A stretch of DNA of 64,000 nt, from the NCBI RefSeq assembly GCF_010731735.1, contig NZ_AP022588.1, positions 2,170,001-2,234,000 of the forward strand, read 5' to 3'. The DNA comes from Mycolicibacterium sediminis (GTDB taxonomy: Bacteria; Actinomycetota; Actinomycetes; Mycobacteriales; Mycobacteriaceae). Position 1 is the stretch's first letter. Each line of letters starts with the position of its first letter. The notes below the pieces were generated by a model that had not been told where the DNA came from, ran no database searches, and saw only the letters and a list, made by a program, of their open reading frames with translations. Positions 30,229-38,113 of this stretch are shown piece after piece. A program made the translations under genes and the position numbers.

Positions 30229-31524
30229 TTAGCGCGGGATCCCCGCGAGCCGGTCGGCGAACTTCGCCTCCGCCGCCTCCCGCAGGCGCAGCAGGTGCTC
30301 GGACGGGAACATGTCGGGTGCGGGCAGGACGTCCTTGAGCAGCAATCGGGCCAGCGTCACCTTGTGCACCTCGGTCGGCCCGTCGGCCAGGCCCAGCACG
30401 AACGACTCCGTCAGGTACTGCACGAACGGCATCTCGTGCGACGTGCCGAGCGAGCCGTGGATCTGCAGGGCGCGCGCCGACACGTCGTGCAGCACCTTCT
30501 GCATCATCGCCTTGACCGCCGAGATGTCGGCACGGACGGCCTTGTAGTCGTTGAACTTGTCGATCTTCCAGGCGGTTTGGAGTGTCAACAGCCGGAAGGC
30601 CTCGATCTCCATCCACGAGTCGGCGATCATCTCCTGCACCATCTGCTTGTTCGCGAGCACCTCGCCCTGCGTGTGCCGAGACACCGCACGCTCGGCGATC
30701 ATGTCGTAGATGCGGCGGACCAGTCCGACGGTGCGCATCGCGTGATGGATGCGGCCGCCGCCGAGCCGGGTCTGCGCGACGACGAACGCCCCTCCGCGCG
30801 GGCCGAGCATGTGATCGTTTGGCACTCGCACGTTCTCGTAGCGGACATAGCCCTCGCGGCCGCCGGCACCGAGCGGCTGGTAGCCGAGGCCGACGTCGCG
30901 AAGCAGGTTGATCCCCGGCGTGTCACCCGGCAGCACGAACATCGAATAGCGTTGGTAGGGCGGCGCATCGGGGTCGGTCATGGCCATCACGATGATCACC
31001 GACGCCATCGATGCAAACGACGAGTACCACTTCTCGCCGTTGATGATCCAGTCGTCGCCGTCCTGGATGGCAGTGGTGGTGAACACCTTCGGATCGGCGC
31101 CGCCCTGCGGTTCGGTCATCGAGAAGCAGGACACGATGCGGTTGTCGAGCAGCGGCTCGAGGTAGCGCTCCTTGAGTTCGGGCGTGCCGTAGTGGGCGAG
31201 GATCTCGCTGTTGCCCGAGTCCGGTGCCTGCGAGCCGAACACGATCGGCGCGCACTCGGAGCGGCCGAGGATCTCGTTGAGCAGCGCGAGCTTCATCTGC
31301 CCGTAGCCGGGCCCGCCGAGGTGCGGCCCCAGGTGGGTGGCCCACAGCCCGCGGTCCTTGACGATCTGCTGCAGCGGCGGGATCAGCGCCTGCCGCACCG
31401 GGTCGTGGAGGTCGTGTGACTCCTTGACGATCATGTCGACGGGTTCGCACTCCTCGCGAACGAACTGGTCGACCCACGCGAGTTGTTCGGCCCACTCGGG
31501 GTCGGTGGAGAAGTCCCACGCCAT
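30229..31524 (-). CDS. Acyl-CoA dehydrogenase, ACAD10/11-like
   Basis: This is a 431-residue FAD acyl-CoA dehydrogenase. FSMTEPQGGADPKVFTTTA is the flavin-binding middle segment, and the C-terminal part reads IHGSLGTSHEMPFVQYLTES followed by LADGPTEVHKVTLARLLL. The DGPTEVH ending is typical of the ACAD10/11 and LvaC-like branch, not of beta-oxidation FadE enzymes with an EGTxxI motif. With the convergent APH kinase it could remove a 4-phospho group from a 4-phosphoacyl-CoA. It is followed in the same direction by, or co-transcribed with, the crotonase upstream of it. Confidence 0.88.
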   Translation of the reverse strand: MAWDFSTDPEWAEQLAWVDQFVREECEPVDMIVKESHDLHDPVRQALIPPLQQIVKDRGLWATHLGPHLGGPGYGQMKLALLNEILGRSECAPIVFGSQAPDSGNSEILAHYGTPELKERYLEPLLDNRIVSCFSMTEPQGGADPKVFTTTAIQDGDDWIINGEKWYSSFASMASVIIVMAMTDPDAPPYQRYSMFVLPGDTPGINLLRDVGLGYQPLGAGGREGYVRYENVRVPNDHMLGPRGGAFVVAQTRLGGGRIHHAMRTVGLVRRIYDMIAERAVSRHTQGEVLANKQMVQEMIADSWMEIEAFRLLTLQTAWKIDKFNDYKAVRADISAVKAMMQKVLHDVSARALQIHGSLGTSHEMPFVQYLTESFVLGLADGPTEVHKVTLARLLLKDVLPAPDMFPSEHLLRLREAAEAKFADRLAGIPR

Positions 31525-31550
31525 GTGCGGGTCCCTTCAGTCGGTGACGG

Positions 31551-32321
31551 TCACGACCACGCGGCGCGCCGGGCGGCGGCGTCGTCGGTGGCGTGGGTGA
31601 GGACCTGGTTGCGGTTCTCGAGTTCGATGGCGGCGTCGAGGTGCGCGGCGTCGGTGTTGACCTGCAGCGCCCGCTTGGTCAGTTCGACCCCGAGCGGTGC
31701 GAGTCCCGCGATCTGGGTGGCCAGTTCGAGCGCGCGGTCGAGGAGGCGCTCGTGGCCGACGACCTCGCTCACCAGACCGCGGCGGTCGGCCTCCTCGGCC
31801 GATACGGTGCGGCCGGTGAGCATCCAGTCGGCGGCGACGCTGGTGCCGACGATGCGGGGCAGGTGATAACTGAGGCCCATCTCGGCACCCGACAGGCCGA
31901 GCAGGATCGCGGCGTTCCCGAACGTCGCCGCGTCGGAACAGATTCGGAGGTCCGACGCGAGACACAGGGCGAGGCCGGCGCCGACGCAGGGTCCGTTGAC
32001 AGCGGCGATCACGGGCTGCGGCACGTCGCGGATCGCGCGGGGGAGCGCGGCCATGGCCTCCTGGAAGCGCATCCGGTCGATCGCGGGGGCGGTGGCGTCG
32101 AGCATGCCGGGGCCGAAGTCGCGGACGTCGATGCCCGAGCAGAACCCGCGTCCCGACCCGGTGAGCACGATCGCCCGCACCGACCGGTCGGCACTCAGCG
32201 CGGCGAAGGTGGCGATCAACTCGTCGCGCATCACCTCGTTGACGGCGTTGAGACGGCCAGGCCGGTTCAGGCGCAGGACCGCGACGCCGTCGGCGGGGGT
32301 GCCGAGGTCGAGGGTCTCGAT
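31551..32321 (-). CDS. Enoyl-CoA hydratase/isomerase (crotonase) with no ordinary start codon
   Basis: This is a crotonase-fold protein of about 256 residues: GVAVLRLNRPGRLNAVNEVM, the oxyanion segments RGFCSGIDVRDF and NGPCVGAGLALCLASDLRI, and GLSYHLPRIVG. The conserved N-terminal strand (ADGVAVLRLNRPGRLNAVN) is clearly coding, yet no ATG, GTG or TTG occurs in frame between the upstream stop codon and GTG 32237, which would cut that strand off. ATC at 32319-32321 has GGGAG six bases before it and is proposed as the start; a one-base sequence error near 32324 is the alternative. It lies 26 bases before the acyl-CoA dehydrogenase gene, so both share an operon. Confidence 0.8.
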   Translation of the reverse strand: METLDLGTPADGVAVLRLNRPGRLNAVNEVMRDELIATFAALSADRSVRAIVLTGSGRGFCSGIDVRDFGPGMLDATAPAIDRMRFQEAMAALPRAIRDVPQPVIAAVNGPCVGAGLALCLASDLRICSDAATFGNAAILLGLSGAEMGLSYHLPRIVGTSVAADWMLTGRTVSAEEADRRGLVSEVVGHERLLDRALELATQIAGLAPLGVELTKRALQVNTDAAHLDAAIELENRNQVLTHATDDAAARRAAWS

Positions 32322-32512
32322 GGCACGCTCCCGTCGCCGTCGGGTCCTCGCCGATGAGAACCCATGATCCGTTTCCGAGAATCATGTTCTCACGGTCGTC
32401 CGCGTGCGGCCGCACGTTTCGGCGAGGCGTTCTCCCGGGCATAGGCTGACTACTGCCCGTGCGCCCGGTCATCCCGTCGCGCCGACGGCCCGAAACCCTT
32501 TCTGGAGGATCC

Positions 32513-33649
32513 GTGGACCAGCTGACCCTTGGCGTCATCGCAGCCACCCGGAAGGAGAATGAGCGCCGTCTGCCGATCCATCCGGAACACCTCGACCGCA
32601 TCGACCCCGACGTCGCCGCGCGGATCTACCTCGAGCGCGGCTACGGCAGCGACTTCGGCGTCTCCGACGAGCAGCTGGAGCGCCACGTCGCCGGCGTCCG
32701 CTCGCGCGCCGAGCTGATCGCCGACTGCGACGTCATCCTGCTGGCCAAGCCGGAGGCCGCCGACCTCGCCGAGCTGCGGGACGGGCAGATCCTCTGGGGC
32801 TGGCCGCACTGCGTGCAGGACCGGGAGCTGACCCAGGAGGCGATCGACCGCAAGTTGACCCTCGTCGCGTTCGAGGCGATGAACCTGTGGAGTTCCGACG
32901 GCGCGTTCAAGCTGCACGTCTTCCACAAGAACAACGAGATGGCCGGCTACTGCTCGGTGCTGCACGCGCTCGAACTGATCGGCTCGACGGGCACCTACGG
33001 CCGGCGGATGCGCGCGGCGGTCATCGGCTTCGGCGCGACCTCGCGCGGCGCGGTGACGGGCCTGCACGCGATCGGCGTCCTCGACGTCGACGTGCTCACC
33101 AACCGCAGCGTGGCCGAGGTCGCCTCGCCGATCCACGGCGCCAATATCCTTCAATTCGAGAGCGGCGACGACGGTGCGAGCGTCGTGCAGACCGACGACG
33201 GCAAGCAGCCGCTCGCCGAGTTCCTCGCCGAGCACGACATCGTCGTGAACTGCGTGTTGCAGGATCCCAACTCCCCGTTGATCTTCCTGACCGAGGACGA
33301 CCTCGGCGCGTTTCGGCCGGGCAGCCTCATCGTCGACGTGTCGTGCGACGAGGGGATGGGGTTCAGCTGGGCCACGCCGACGTCGTTCGGGTCGCCGAGC
33401 TTCGTCGTCGGCAACAACGTCACCTACTACGCGGTCGACCACAGCCCGTCGTACCTGTGGAATGCGGCGACGTGGGAGATCAGCGAGGCACTCATCCCCT
33501 ACCTCGGCACGGTCCTCGGTGGACCCGGCGAGTGGGAGGACGACCCGACCATCCGCCGCGCGCTGGAGATCACCGACGGCGTCATCCAGAACCCGGACAT
33601 CCTCGAGTTCCAGAACCGCGAGGAGCAGTACCCCCACCCGTCACGCTGA
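32513..33649 (+). CDS. Alanine dehydrogenase / N5-(carboxyethyl)ornithine synthase-like protein
   Basis: This 378-residue protein is related to alanine dehydrogenase and transhydrogenase alpha chains: the N-terminal domain begins TLGVIAATRKENERRLPIHP and the central nucleotide-binding fold is MRAAVIGFGATSRGAVTGLH. The closest named subfamily by memory is N5-(carboxyethyl)ornithine synthase, an NADPH-dependent opine-type enzyme; true alanine dehydrogenases have a different G-rich loop. The substrate is not assignable. GTG 32513 has TCTGGAGGATCC in front. It is monocistronic, with the kinase gene starting 103 bases later. Confidence 0.75.
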   Translation: MDQLTLGVIAATRKENERRLPIHPEHLDRIDPDVAARIYLERGYGSDFGVSDEQLERHVAGVRSRAELIADCDVILLAKPEAADLAELRDGQILWGWPHCVQDRELTQEAIDRKLTLVAFEAMNLWSSDGAFKLHVFHKNNEMAGYCSVLHALELIGSTGTYGRRMRAAVIGFGATSRGAVTGLHAIGVLDVDVLTNRSVAEVASPIHGANILQFESGDDGASVVQTDDGKQPLAEFLAEHDIVVNCVLQDPNSPLIFLTEDDLGAFRPGSLIVDVSCDEGMGFSWATPTSFGSPSFVVGNNVTYYAVDHSPSYLWNAATWEISEALIPYLGTVLGGPGEWEDDPTIRRALEITDGVIQNPDILEFQNREEQYPHPSR

Positions 33650-33752
33650 CGCTCAGCAAATTGACACCGGCTGCCGATATTTTCGTCGTGGTCGCTCCTC
33701 GTGCGGTAGTTTCAAGCGACACACCGACTGGCCGCAGCCGAGGAGTACACCG

Positions 33753-35555
33753 GTGGATGCGACACCCTTCGGGCATTACCAGCTGCAGAAGCTGCTGGGC
33801 CGTGGCGGGATGGGCGAGGTCTACCAGGCCTACGACACCAAGACCGACCGCGTCGTGGCGCTCAAGGTCCTGCCACCGCACCTGGCTGCCGACGCGACGT
33901 TCCAGCAGCGGTTCCGCCGGGAATCGCAGGCCGCGGCGGGCGTCAACGATCCGCACGTCGTGCCCATCCACGGTTACGGCGAGATCGACGGCCGGCTCTA
34001 CCTCGACATGCGGCTCATCGAGGGGCGCACCCTCGGGGCCATCCTCGCCGAGGACAAGAAGCCGCTCGACCCGGCCACCGCAGTCTCGGTCGTCGAGCAG
34101 GTGGCCGGCGCCCTGGACGCCGCTCACGCCGCGGGCCTGATCCACCGCGACGTCAAGCCGTCCAACATCCTGCTCACCGCGGGGGAGTTCGCCTACCTGA
34201 TCGACTTCGGCCTCGCACGCACCGCGGGGGAGGCCGGCATGACGACCGCGGGCAACACCCTGGGCACGCTCGGCTACATGGCGCCGGAGCGGTTCGAGGG
34301 CGGGCCGATCGACGGGCGCGCCGACACCTACGCGCTGACGTGCGTGCTCTACGAACTGCTGACCGGCGTCCGGCCGTATCAGGCCGACAGCCTCGAGCAG
34401 CAGATCGCCGGCCACATGATGTCGCCGCCGCCGCACCCGTCGGCCACCGACGCCAGGCTCGGCGCCTTCGACGCCGTCGTCGACAAGGGCATGGCCAAGA
34501 AGCCGCTCAAGCGCTACCAGACGGCTGCGGAACTGGCGGCCGCCGCGCGCCGCGCGCTGACCGCGCCGGTGCCGCGGACGCGGTCCGGCCGCACCAGCGG
34601 CAAGCACTCGGTACGGGTGGCGTCCAGGCGGACGCCGTGGCGGGCGCTCGCGGCGTCCGGTGCGGCGGTGATCCTCGCCGGTGGGTTGTCCTTCGGCGCG
34701 TGGCAGGTGTGGGGCGCCTCCGACCGCGAGACGCAGCCCGCGAGCGTCGCCGAGTCGACGGTGCCCGCGGCCGCCCCGGACGGGACGGTGCCGCAGATCG
34801 CGGCCACGGTGCCACCGGACGTCCGGGCGACCGGCCGGCTCGTCATCGGTGTCAATACGCCCTACGCGCCCAACGAGTTCGAGGACTCGTCGGGCGAGAT
34901 CGTCGGTTTCGACGTCGACCTGATGAACGCCGTCGCGCGGGTCCTGGGACTGGCGCCGGACTACCGCGAGACCGCGTTCGAGAGCATCCTTCCGTCGGTG
35001 GGCGGCGGCAGCTTCAACGTCGGGATGTCGTCGATCACCGATACTCCCGACCGCGAGAAGACCGTCGACTTCGTGACCTACTTCCAGGCCGGCACCCAGT
35101 GGGCGAAGCGGGCCGGCGGGTTCGTCGACCCGGACGCGGCCTGCGGGCTGCGGGTCGGTGTGCAGTTCGCGACGCTTCAGGAGACCTCCGAGCTGCCCGC
35201 CAAGAGCGCCACCTGCACGGCCGCGGGCCTGCCGCCGATCGAAACGGTCGTCTACACCCGCCAGGACGACCTGACCGCGGCGCTGATCGCCGGTGACGTC
35301 GAGGCGATGTCCGCCGACTCACCCGTCACCGGTTTCACCGTGAAGCTGTCGGCCGGGGCGCTGGAGACCGCGGGCGACATCTTCGACGTCGCGCCGTACG
35401 GATGGCCCGTCGCGAAGGGCTCGGCGCTGGGGCAATCGCTGCACCAGGCGCTCGAGCATCTGATCGCCACCGGCGAGTACCGCACCATCGCCACCATGTG
35501 GGGTGTCGAGAAGGGCATGATCGATCAGCCGACCGTGAACGGTGCGGCAGGATGA
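33753..35555 (+). CDS. Membrane Ser/Thr kinase fused to an extracellular solute-binding domain
   Basis: The 600-residue protein has three parts. Residues 1-270 form a Hanks-type kinase: G-loop GRGGMGEVY at 16-24, Lys38 in ALKVL, catalytic HRD at 131-133 in HRDVKPSN, DFG at 151-153, and APE-like MAPERF. A basic linker leads to one membrane helix at about 298-318. Residues of about 360-590 outside the membrane form a periplasmic amino-acid-binding (SBP_bac_3) domain, with RLVIGVNTPYAPNEF, IVGFDVDLMNAVARVLG, VGMSSITDTPDREKTVDF, LRVGVQFAT and the ending HLIATGEYRTIATMWG. It should sense a small extracellular ligand and signal by phosphorylation. GTG 33753 has CGAGGAGTACACCG before it. A hydrolase gene starts 4 bases after its stop. 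Confidence 0.92.
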   Translation: MDATPFGHYQLQKLLGRGGMGEVYQAYDTKTDRVVALKVLPPHLAADATFQQRFRRESQAAAGVNDPHVVPIHGYGEIDGRLYLDMRLIEGRTLGAILAEDKKPLDPATAVSVVEQVAGALDAAHAAGLIHRDVKPSNILLTAGEFAYLIDFGLARTAGEAGMTTAGNTLGTLGYMAPERFEGGPIDGRADTYALTCVLYELLTGVRPYQADSLEQQIAGHMMSPPPHPSATDARLGAFDAVVDKGMAKKPLKRYQTAAELAAAARRALTAPVPRTRSGRTSGKHSVRVASRRTPWRALAASGAAVILAGGLSFGAWQVWGASDRETQPASVAESTVPAAAPDGTVPQIAATVPPDVRATGRLVIGVNTPYAPNEFEDSSGEIVGFDVDLMNAVARVLGLAPDYRETAFESILPSVGGGSFNVGMSSITDTPDREKTVDFVTYFQAGTQWAKRAGGFVDPDAACGLRVGVQFATLQETSELPAKSATCTAAGLPPIETVVYTRQDDLTAALIAGDVEAMSADSPVTGFTVKLSAGALETAGDIFDVAPYGWPVAKGSALGQSLHQALEHLIATGEYRTIATMWGVEKGMIDQPTVNGAAG

Positions 35556-35559
35556 CCGG

Positions 35560-36894
35560 GTGACCAACCCGACCATCACGCCCGTGCCGGGCACCCCGAA
35601 CCTGCTGCTCGGTTCCTACGACATCGGCACCGTCGGCTACCGCGCCGAGGAGTTCTTCGTCTCCGGAACCGCGACGAGCTACCTCGAGCCATCCACCACG
35701 GCCGACTACACGACCCGCGTCGTCGCCCTCGTGCCGGAGGACGGCTTCAGCGGAACCGTCGTCGTCGAGTGGCTGAACGTCAGCGGCGGCATCGACGCTC
35801 CCGCAGTCTGGTTCATGGCGCACCGGGAGATCGTGCGTGCCGGCCACGCGTACGTCGCGGTGTCCGCGCAGCGGGTCGGCATCGAGGGCGGCGCGAGCAT
35901 GGGCATGGACATGTCGCTCAAGACCCTTGATGGCGAGCGGTATTCGGCGCTCACCCATCCCGGCGACGAGTTCTCCTACGACGTGTTCTCGCAGGCGGGC
36001 CGGTTGGTGGGCGACCTGCTCGGCGGGCTGTCGCCGCACACCGTGATCGCCGTGGGCGAGTCGCAGTCGGCGCTGTTCCTCACCACCTATGTGAACGTCG
36101 TCGACCCGGTCGCCGAGGTGTACGACGGGTTCCTCGTCCACTCCCGCTTCGGTCCGGCGGCGCCGCTCGACGGCTCCTCGATCTTCGCCGACTCGGACGC
36201 CGAGCCGGAGCCCGTCCCGTTCGTCGAGGACCTGCGGGTGCCGGTGCTGACCGTCATCACCGAGACCGACCTCGTCGGCGGGGTCCGCGCGGGTTATCAC
36301 GCTGCGCGACAACCCGATTCCGCCTGTCTGCGCACGTGGGAGATCCCCGGCACCGCACACGCCGACAATTACACGATCGCCGTGGGGTTCATAGACTCCG
36401 GCTCGGCGCCGCTGGCCGACCTCGTCGCGGCGTACGCGCCGACGCGGACGCTGATGGGCCAGGAGCTGCCGCACGTCATCAACTTCGCGCCGCAGCACCA
36501 CTACGTCCTGCAGGCGGCGCTCGCCGGTCTGGTCGGGTGGGCGCGCGACGGTTCGACGCCACCGATCGCGCAGCCGATCGACCTGACCGACGCCGCGGCA
36601 CTGGTGCTCGACGAGAACGGCCTGGCCGTCGGCGGCGTCCGGACACCGTGGGTCGACGTGCCGGTCGCCCGCACCTCGGGGCTCGCCGACGGCGACAGCG
36701 TGATGGCGCTGCTGTTCGGCACCGGCGAGGTCTTCTCCGCGGACCTGTTGGAACGGCTCTACCCCGGCGGCGTCCAGCAGTACCTCGGCCGCTTCACCGA
36801 CGCCCTCGACTCGGCCATCGCGGCGGGCTTCCTGCTGGCCGCCGACCGCGACGAGATCCTCGACCTTGCCTCCGCGACCTACCCGGCCCGCTAG
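35560..36894 (+). CDS. Alpha/beta hydrolase domain protein
   Basis: The 444-residue protein resembles the large alpha/beta-hydrolase domain family (Abhydrolase_10 type). It has the nucleophile elbow VIAVGESQSALFL with Ser in GESQS, a wide N-terminal beta region (YTTRVVALVPEDGFSGTVVV then EWLNVSGG), an acidic residue in TVITETDLVGG, and a histidine in IPGTAHADNY. No signal peptide is seen, so it is likely cytoplasmic. GTG 35560 begins four bases after the kinase stop, which makes an operon likely; it might act on, or be controlled by, whatever the sensor kinase detects. Confidence 0.82.
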   Translation: MTNPTITPVPGTPNLLLGSYDIGTVGYRAEEFFVSGTATSYLEPSTTADYTTRVVALVPEDGFSGTVVVEWLNVSGGIDAPAVWFMAHREIVRAGHAYVAVSAQRVGIEGGASMGMDMSLKTLDGERYSALTHPGDEFSYDVFSQAGRLVGDLLGGLSPHTVIAVGESQSALFLTTYVNVVDPVAEVYDGFLVHSRFGPAAPLDGSSIFADSDAEPEPVPFVEDLRVPVLTVITETDLVGGVRAGYHAARQPDSACLRTWEIPGTAHADNYTIAVGFIDSGSAPLADLVAAYAPTRTLMGQELPHVINFAPQHHYVLQAALAGLVGWARDGSTPPIAQPIDLTDAAALVLDENGLAVGGVRTPWVDVPVARTSGLADGDSVMALLFGTGEVFSADLLERLYPGGVQQYLGRFTDALDSAIAAGFLLAADRDEILDLASATYPAR

Positions 36895-36909
36895 TGCATC
36901 GCTTCTCTG

Positions 36910-36962
36910 GCGATTTGTGGAGTGTTTCCGGCGGTGAGCGCCGGAAAGACTCCACACATCGC
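36910..36962. repeat. Palindromic repeat, family A, copy 4
   Basis: Arms 36910-36933 and 36939-36962 with loop GTGAG, the inverse of the CTCAC loop of copies 1 and 2. The arms share GCGATTTGTGGAGT and TTTCCGGCG with a few mismatches. It starts 15 bases after the hydrolase stop, and its last base touches the GTG of the next gene. Confidence 0.88.
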
Positions 36963-37595
36963 GTGGTCCGGGCCGTCGGAAGCGCTCCACTTACCGTCGC
37001 CTGGCTGGCGATCCTCGTCGCCACCACGCGCAGGCAGCAGGCGGCCGGGCGCCGCGGGTCGAAGCGGATCCAGCGCGAGCACTCGACCAACCTCCAGAAG
37101 TTGAGCACCGAGCCCTCGCGCGTCCTCGTGACGAGCGCGTTCTACCTCGACGGCCGGAGCTGGTGGCCGTACGTCCCGGTGTTCGCGGGCGTCGTCGCGC
37201 CGGCCGAGCGCCGGTTGGGTTCGCTGCGTTGGCTTCTCGTCGGCGCCCTGGCGCACGTCGGGGCGACCTACGTCGGGCAGGGCCACCTGCTCGCGCGGAT
37301 CCGACGGGGTAGCGCACCGCGACGGCTGGTCAATGCGCGCGACGTCGGTGTCAGCTACGTGGTGCTGGGCCTGGCCGGCGCGCTGTCCGGATACGTTCCG
37401 CGGGCCTGGCGGACACGGACGCAGCTGGTCGTGGGCGGGGCGCTGGCCGTCAACGCGGCGGCGCGGCCTACGGCCACCGAGGTGGGCCACCTGTCGGCGT
37501 TCGCGATCGGTCTGGCGGTGAGCCCGTGGGTCCCCGACCGCGACGCCCGCCCCTACCCAGACCTCGCCTCGCTTTCTCCCCGCGAGCAGACATGA
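36963..37595 (+). CDS. Rhomboid-like membrane protein
   Basis: This 210-residue protein of the actinobacterial rhomboid-like type has about five to six membrane segments: APLTVAWLAILVA near the N-terminus, then helices around VPVFAGVVAP, LLVGALAHVGATYVGQ, VGVSYVVLGLAGALSG and VGHLSAFAIGLAVS. The Ser in GVSY and the His in GHLSAFAIG occupy the places of the rhomboid catalytic Ser and His, but the usual GxSG is altered, so peptidase activity is uncertain. GTG 36963 starts exactly at the end of the palindrome; no ribosome site is clear. A hairpin overlaps the stop. Confidence 0.7.
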   Translation: MVRAVGSAPLTVAWLAILVATTRRQQAAGRRGSKRIQREHSTNLQKLSTEPSRVLVTSAFYLDGRSWWPYVPVFAGVVAPAERRLGSLRWLLVGALAHVGATYVGQGHLLARIRRGSAPRRLVNARDVGVSYVVLGLAGALSGYVPRAWRTRTQLVVGGALAVNAAARPTATEVGHLSAFAIGLAVSPWVPDRDARPYPDLASLSPREQT

Positions 37596-37640
37596 ACTCC
37601 CCTGACTGACGGGTCATGAGGGGAGTTCACGTCTGTTCGC
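37582..37640. terminator. Long hairpin over the rhomboid-like stop codon
   Basis: Twenty-one-base arms (37582-37602 and 37620-37640) pair with two mismatches around a 17-base loop. The arm contains ATGAACTCCCC and its complement. The rhomboid-like TGA at 37593 lies in the left arm, and the convergent ANTAR gene ends three bases after the right arm, so it may stop transcription both ways. Confidence 0.75.
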
Positions 37641-37642
37641 GA

Positions 37643-38005
37643 TCAGCCCGGCGCGCCGGCCTCCGTCAGCGATCCGGAGCGTCCGGGTAGCAGTCGCCCC
37701 CACCGTTCGCGTACCACGTCGTGGGCGCCGGTGGTGCCGTCGTGCCCCGACGCGACGTCCAGCAGTGCGCCGGAGATCGCCGTCAGGCGCAGACCCGCGT
37801 CTCGGGCGGTGACGACCAACTCCATGAAGGCTGCGGCGGAGTCATATCCGAGAACACCCATCAGCACGCCCTCGGCGCGATCCAGCGTGCGTCGTGCCAC
37901 CGCGTCGTCCCCCGTCGCACCCACCCGGGTCCACTGTTCCAACACCGTCGTCTCCTGCTCTGTCTCGGGTTTCGGCGTCCACATACCCGGCCCCGCGCGT
38001 TCCAC
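37643..38005 (-). CDS. ANTAR domain protein
   Basis: This 120-residue protein has most of its middle covered by an ANTAR RNA-binding domain, with LDRAEGVLMGVLGYDSAAAF followed by a helical MELVVTARDAGLRLTAISGA, the typical three-helix pattern. ANTAR proteins bind paired hairpins in leader RNAs and prevent termination. No response-regulator or GAF sensor domain is attached in frame. The start is GTG 38005 or ATG 37984; neither has a clear ribosome site. Targets are unknown. Confidence 0.78.
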   Translation of the reverse strand: MERAGPGMWTPKPETEQETTVLEQWTRVGATGDDAVARRTLDRAEGVLMGVLGYDSAAAFMELVVTARDAGLRLTAISGALLDVASGHDGTTGAHDVVRERWGRLLPGRSGSLTEAGAPG

Positions 38006-38113
38006 GCCACCGTGTTGCCCTGATGCCTGAACACCTTGATACCTGGCACCTGGCGCCGTGGGAGGGAACCTGCGGCGTCTGACAGAAGAGTCACAGCGGT
38101 GCCACGAGCGCAG

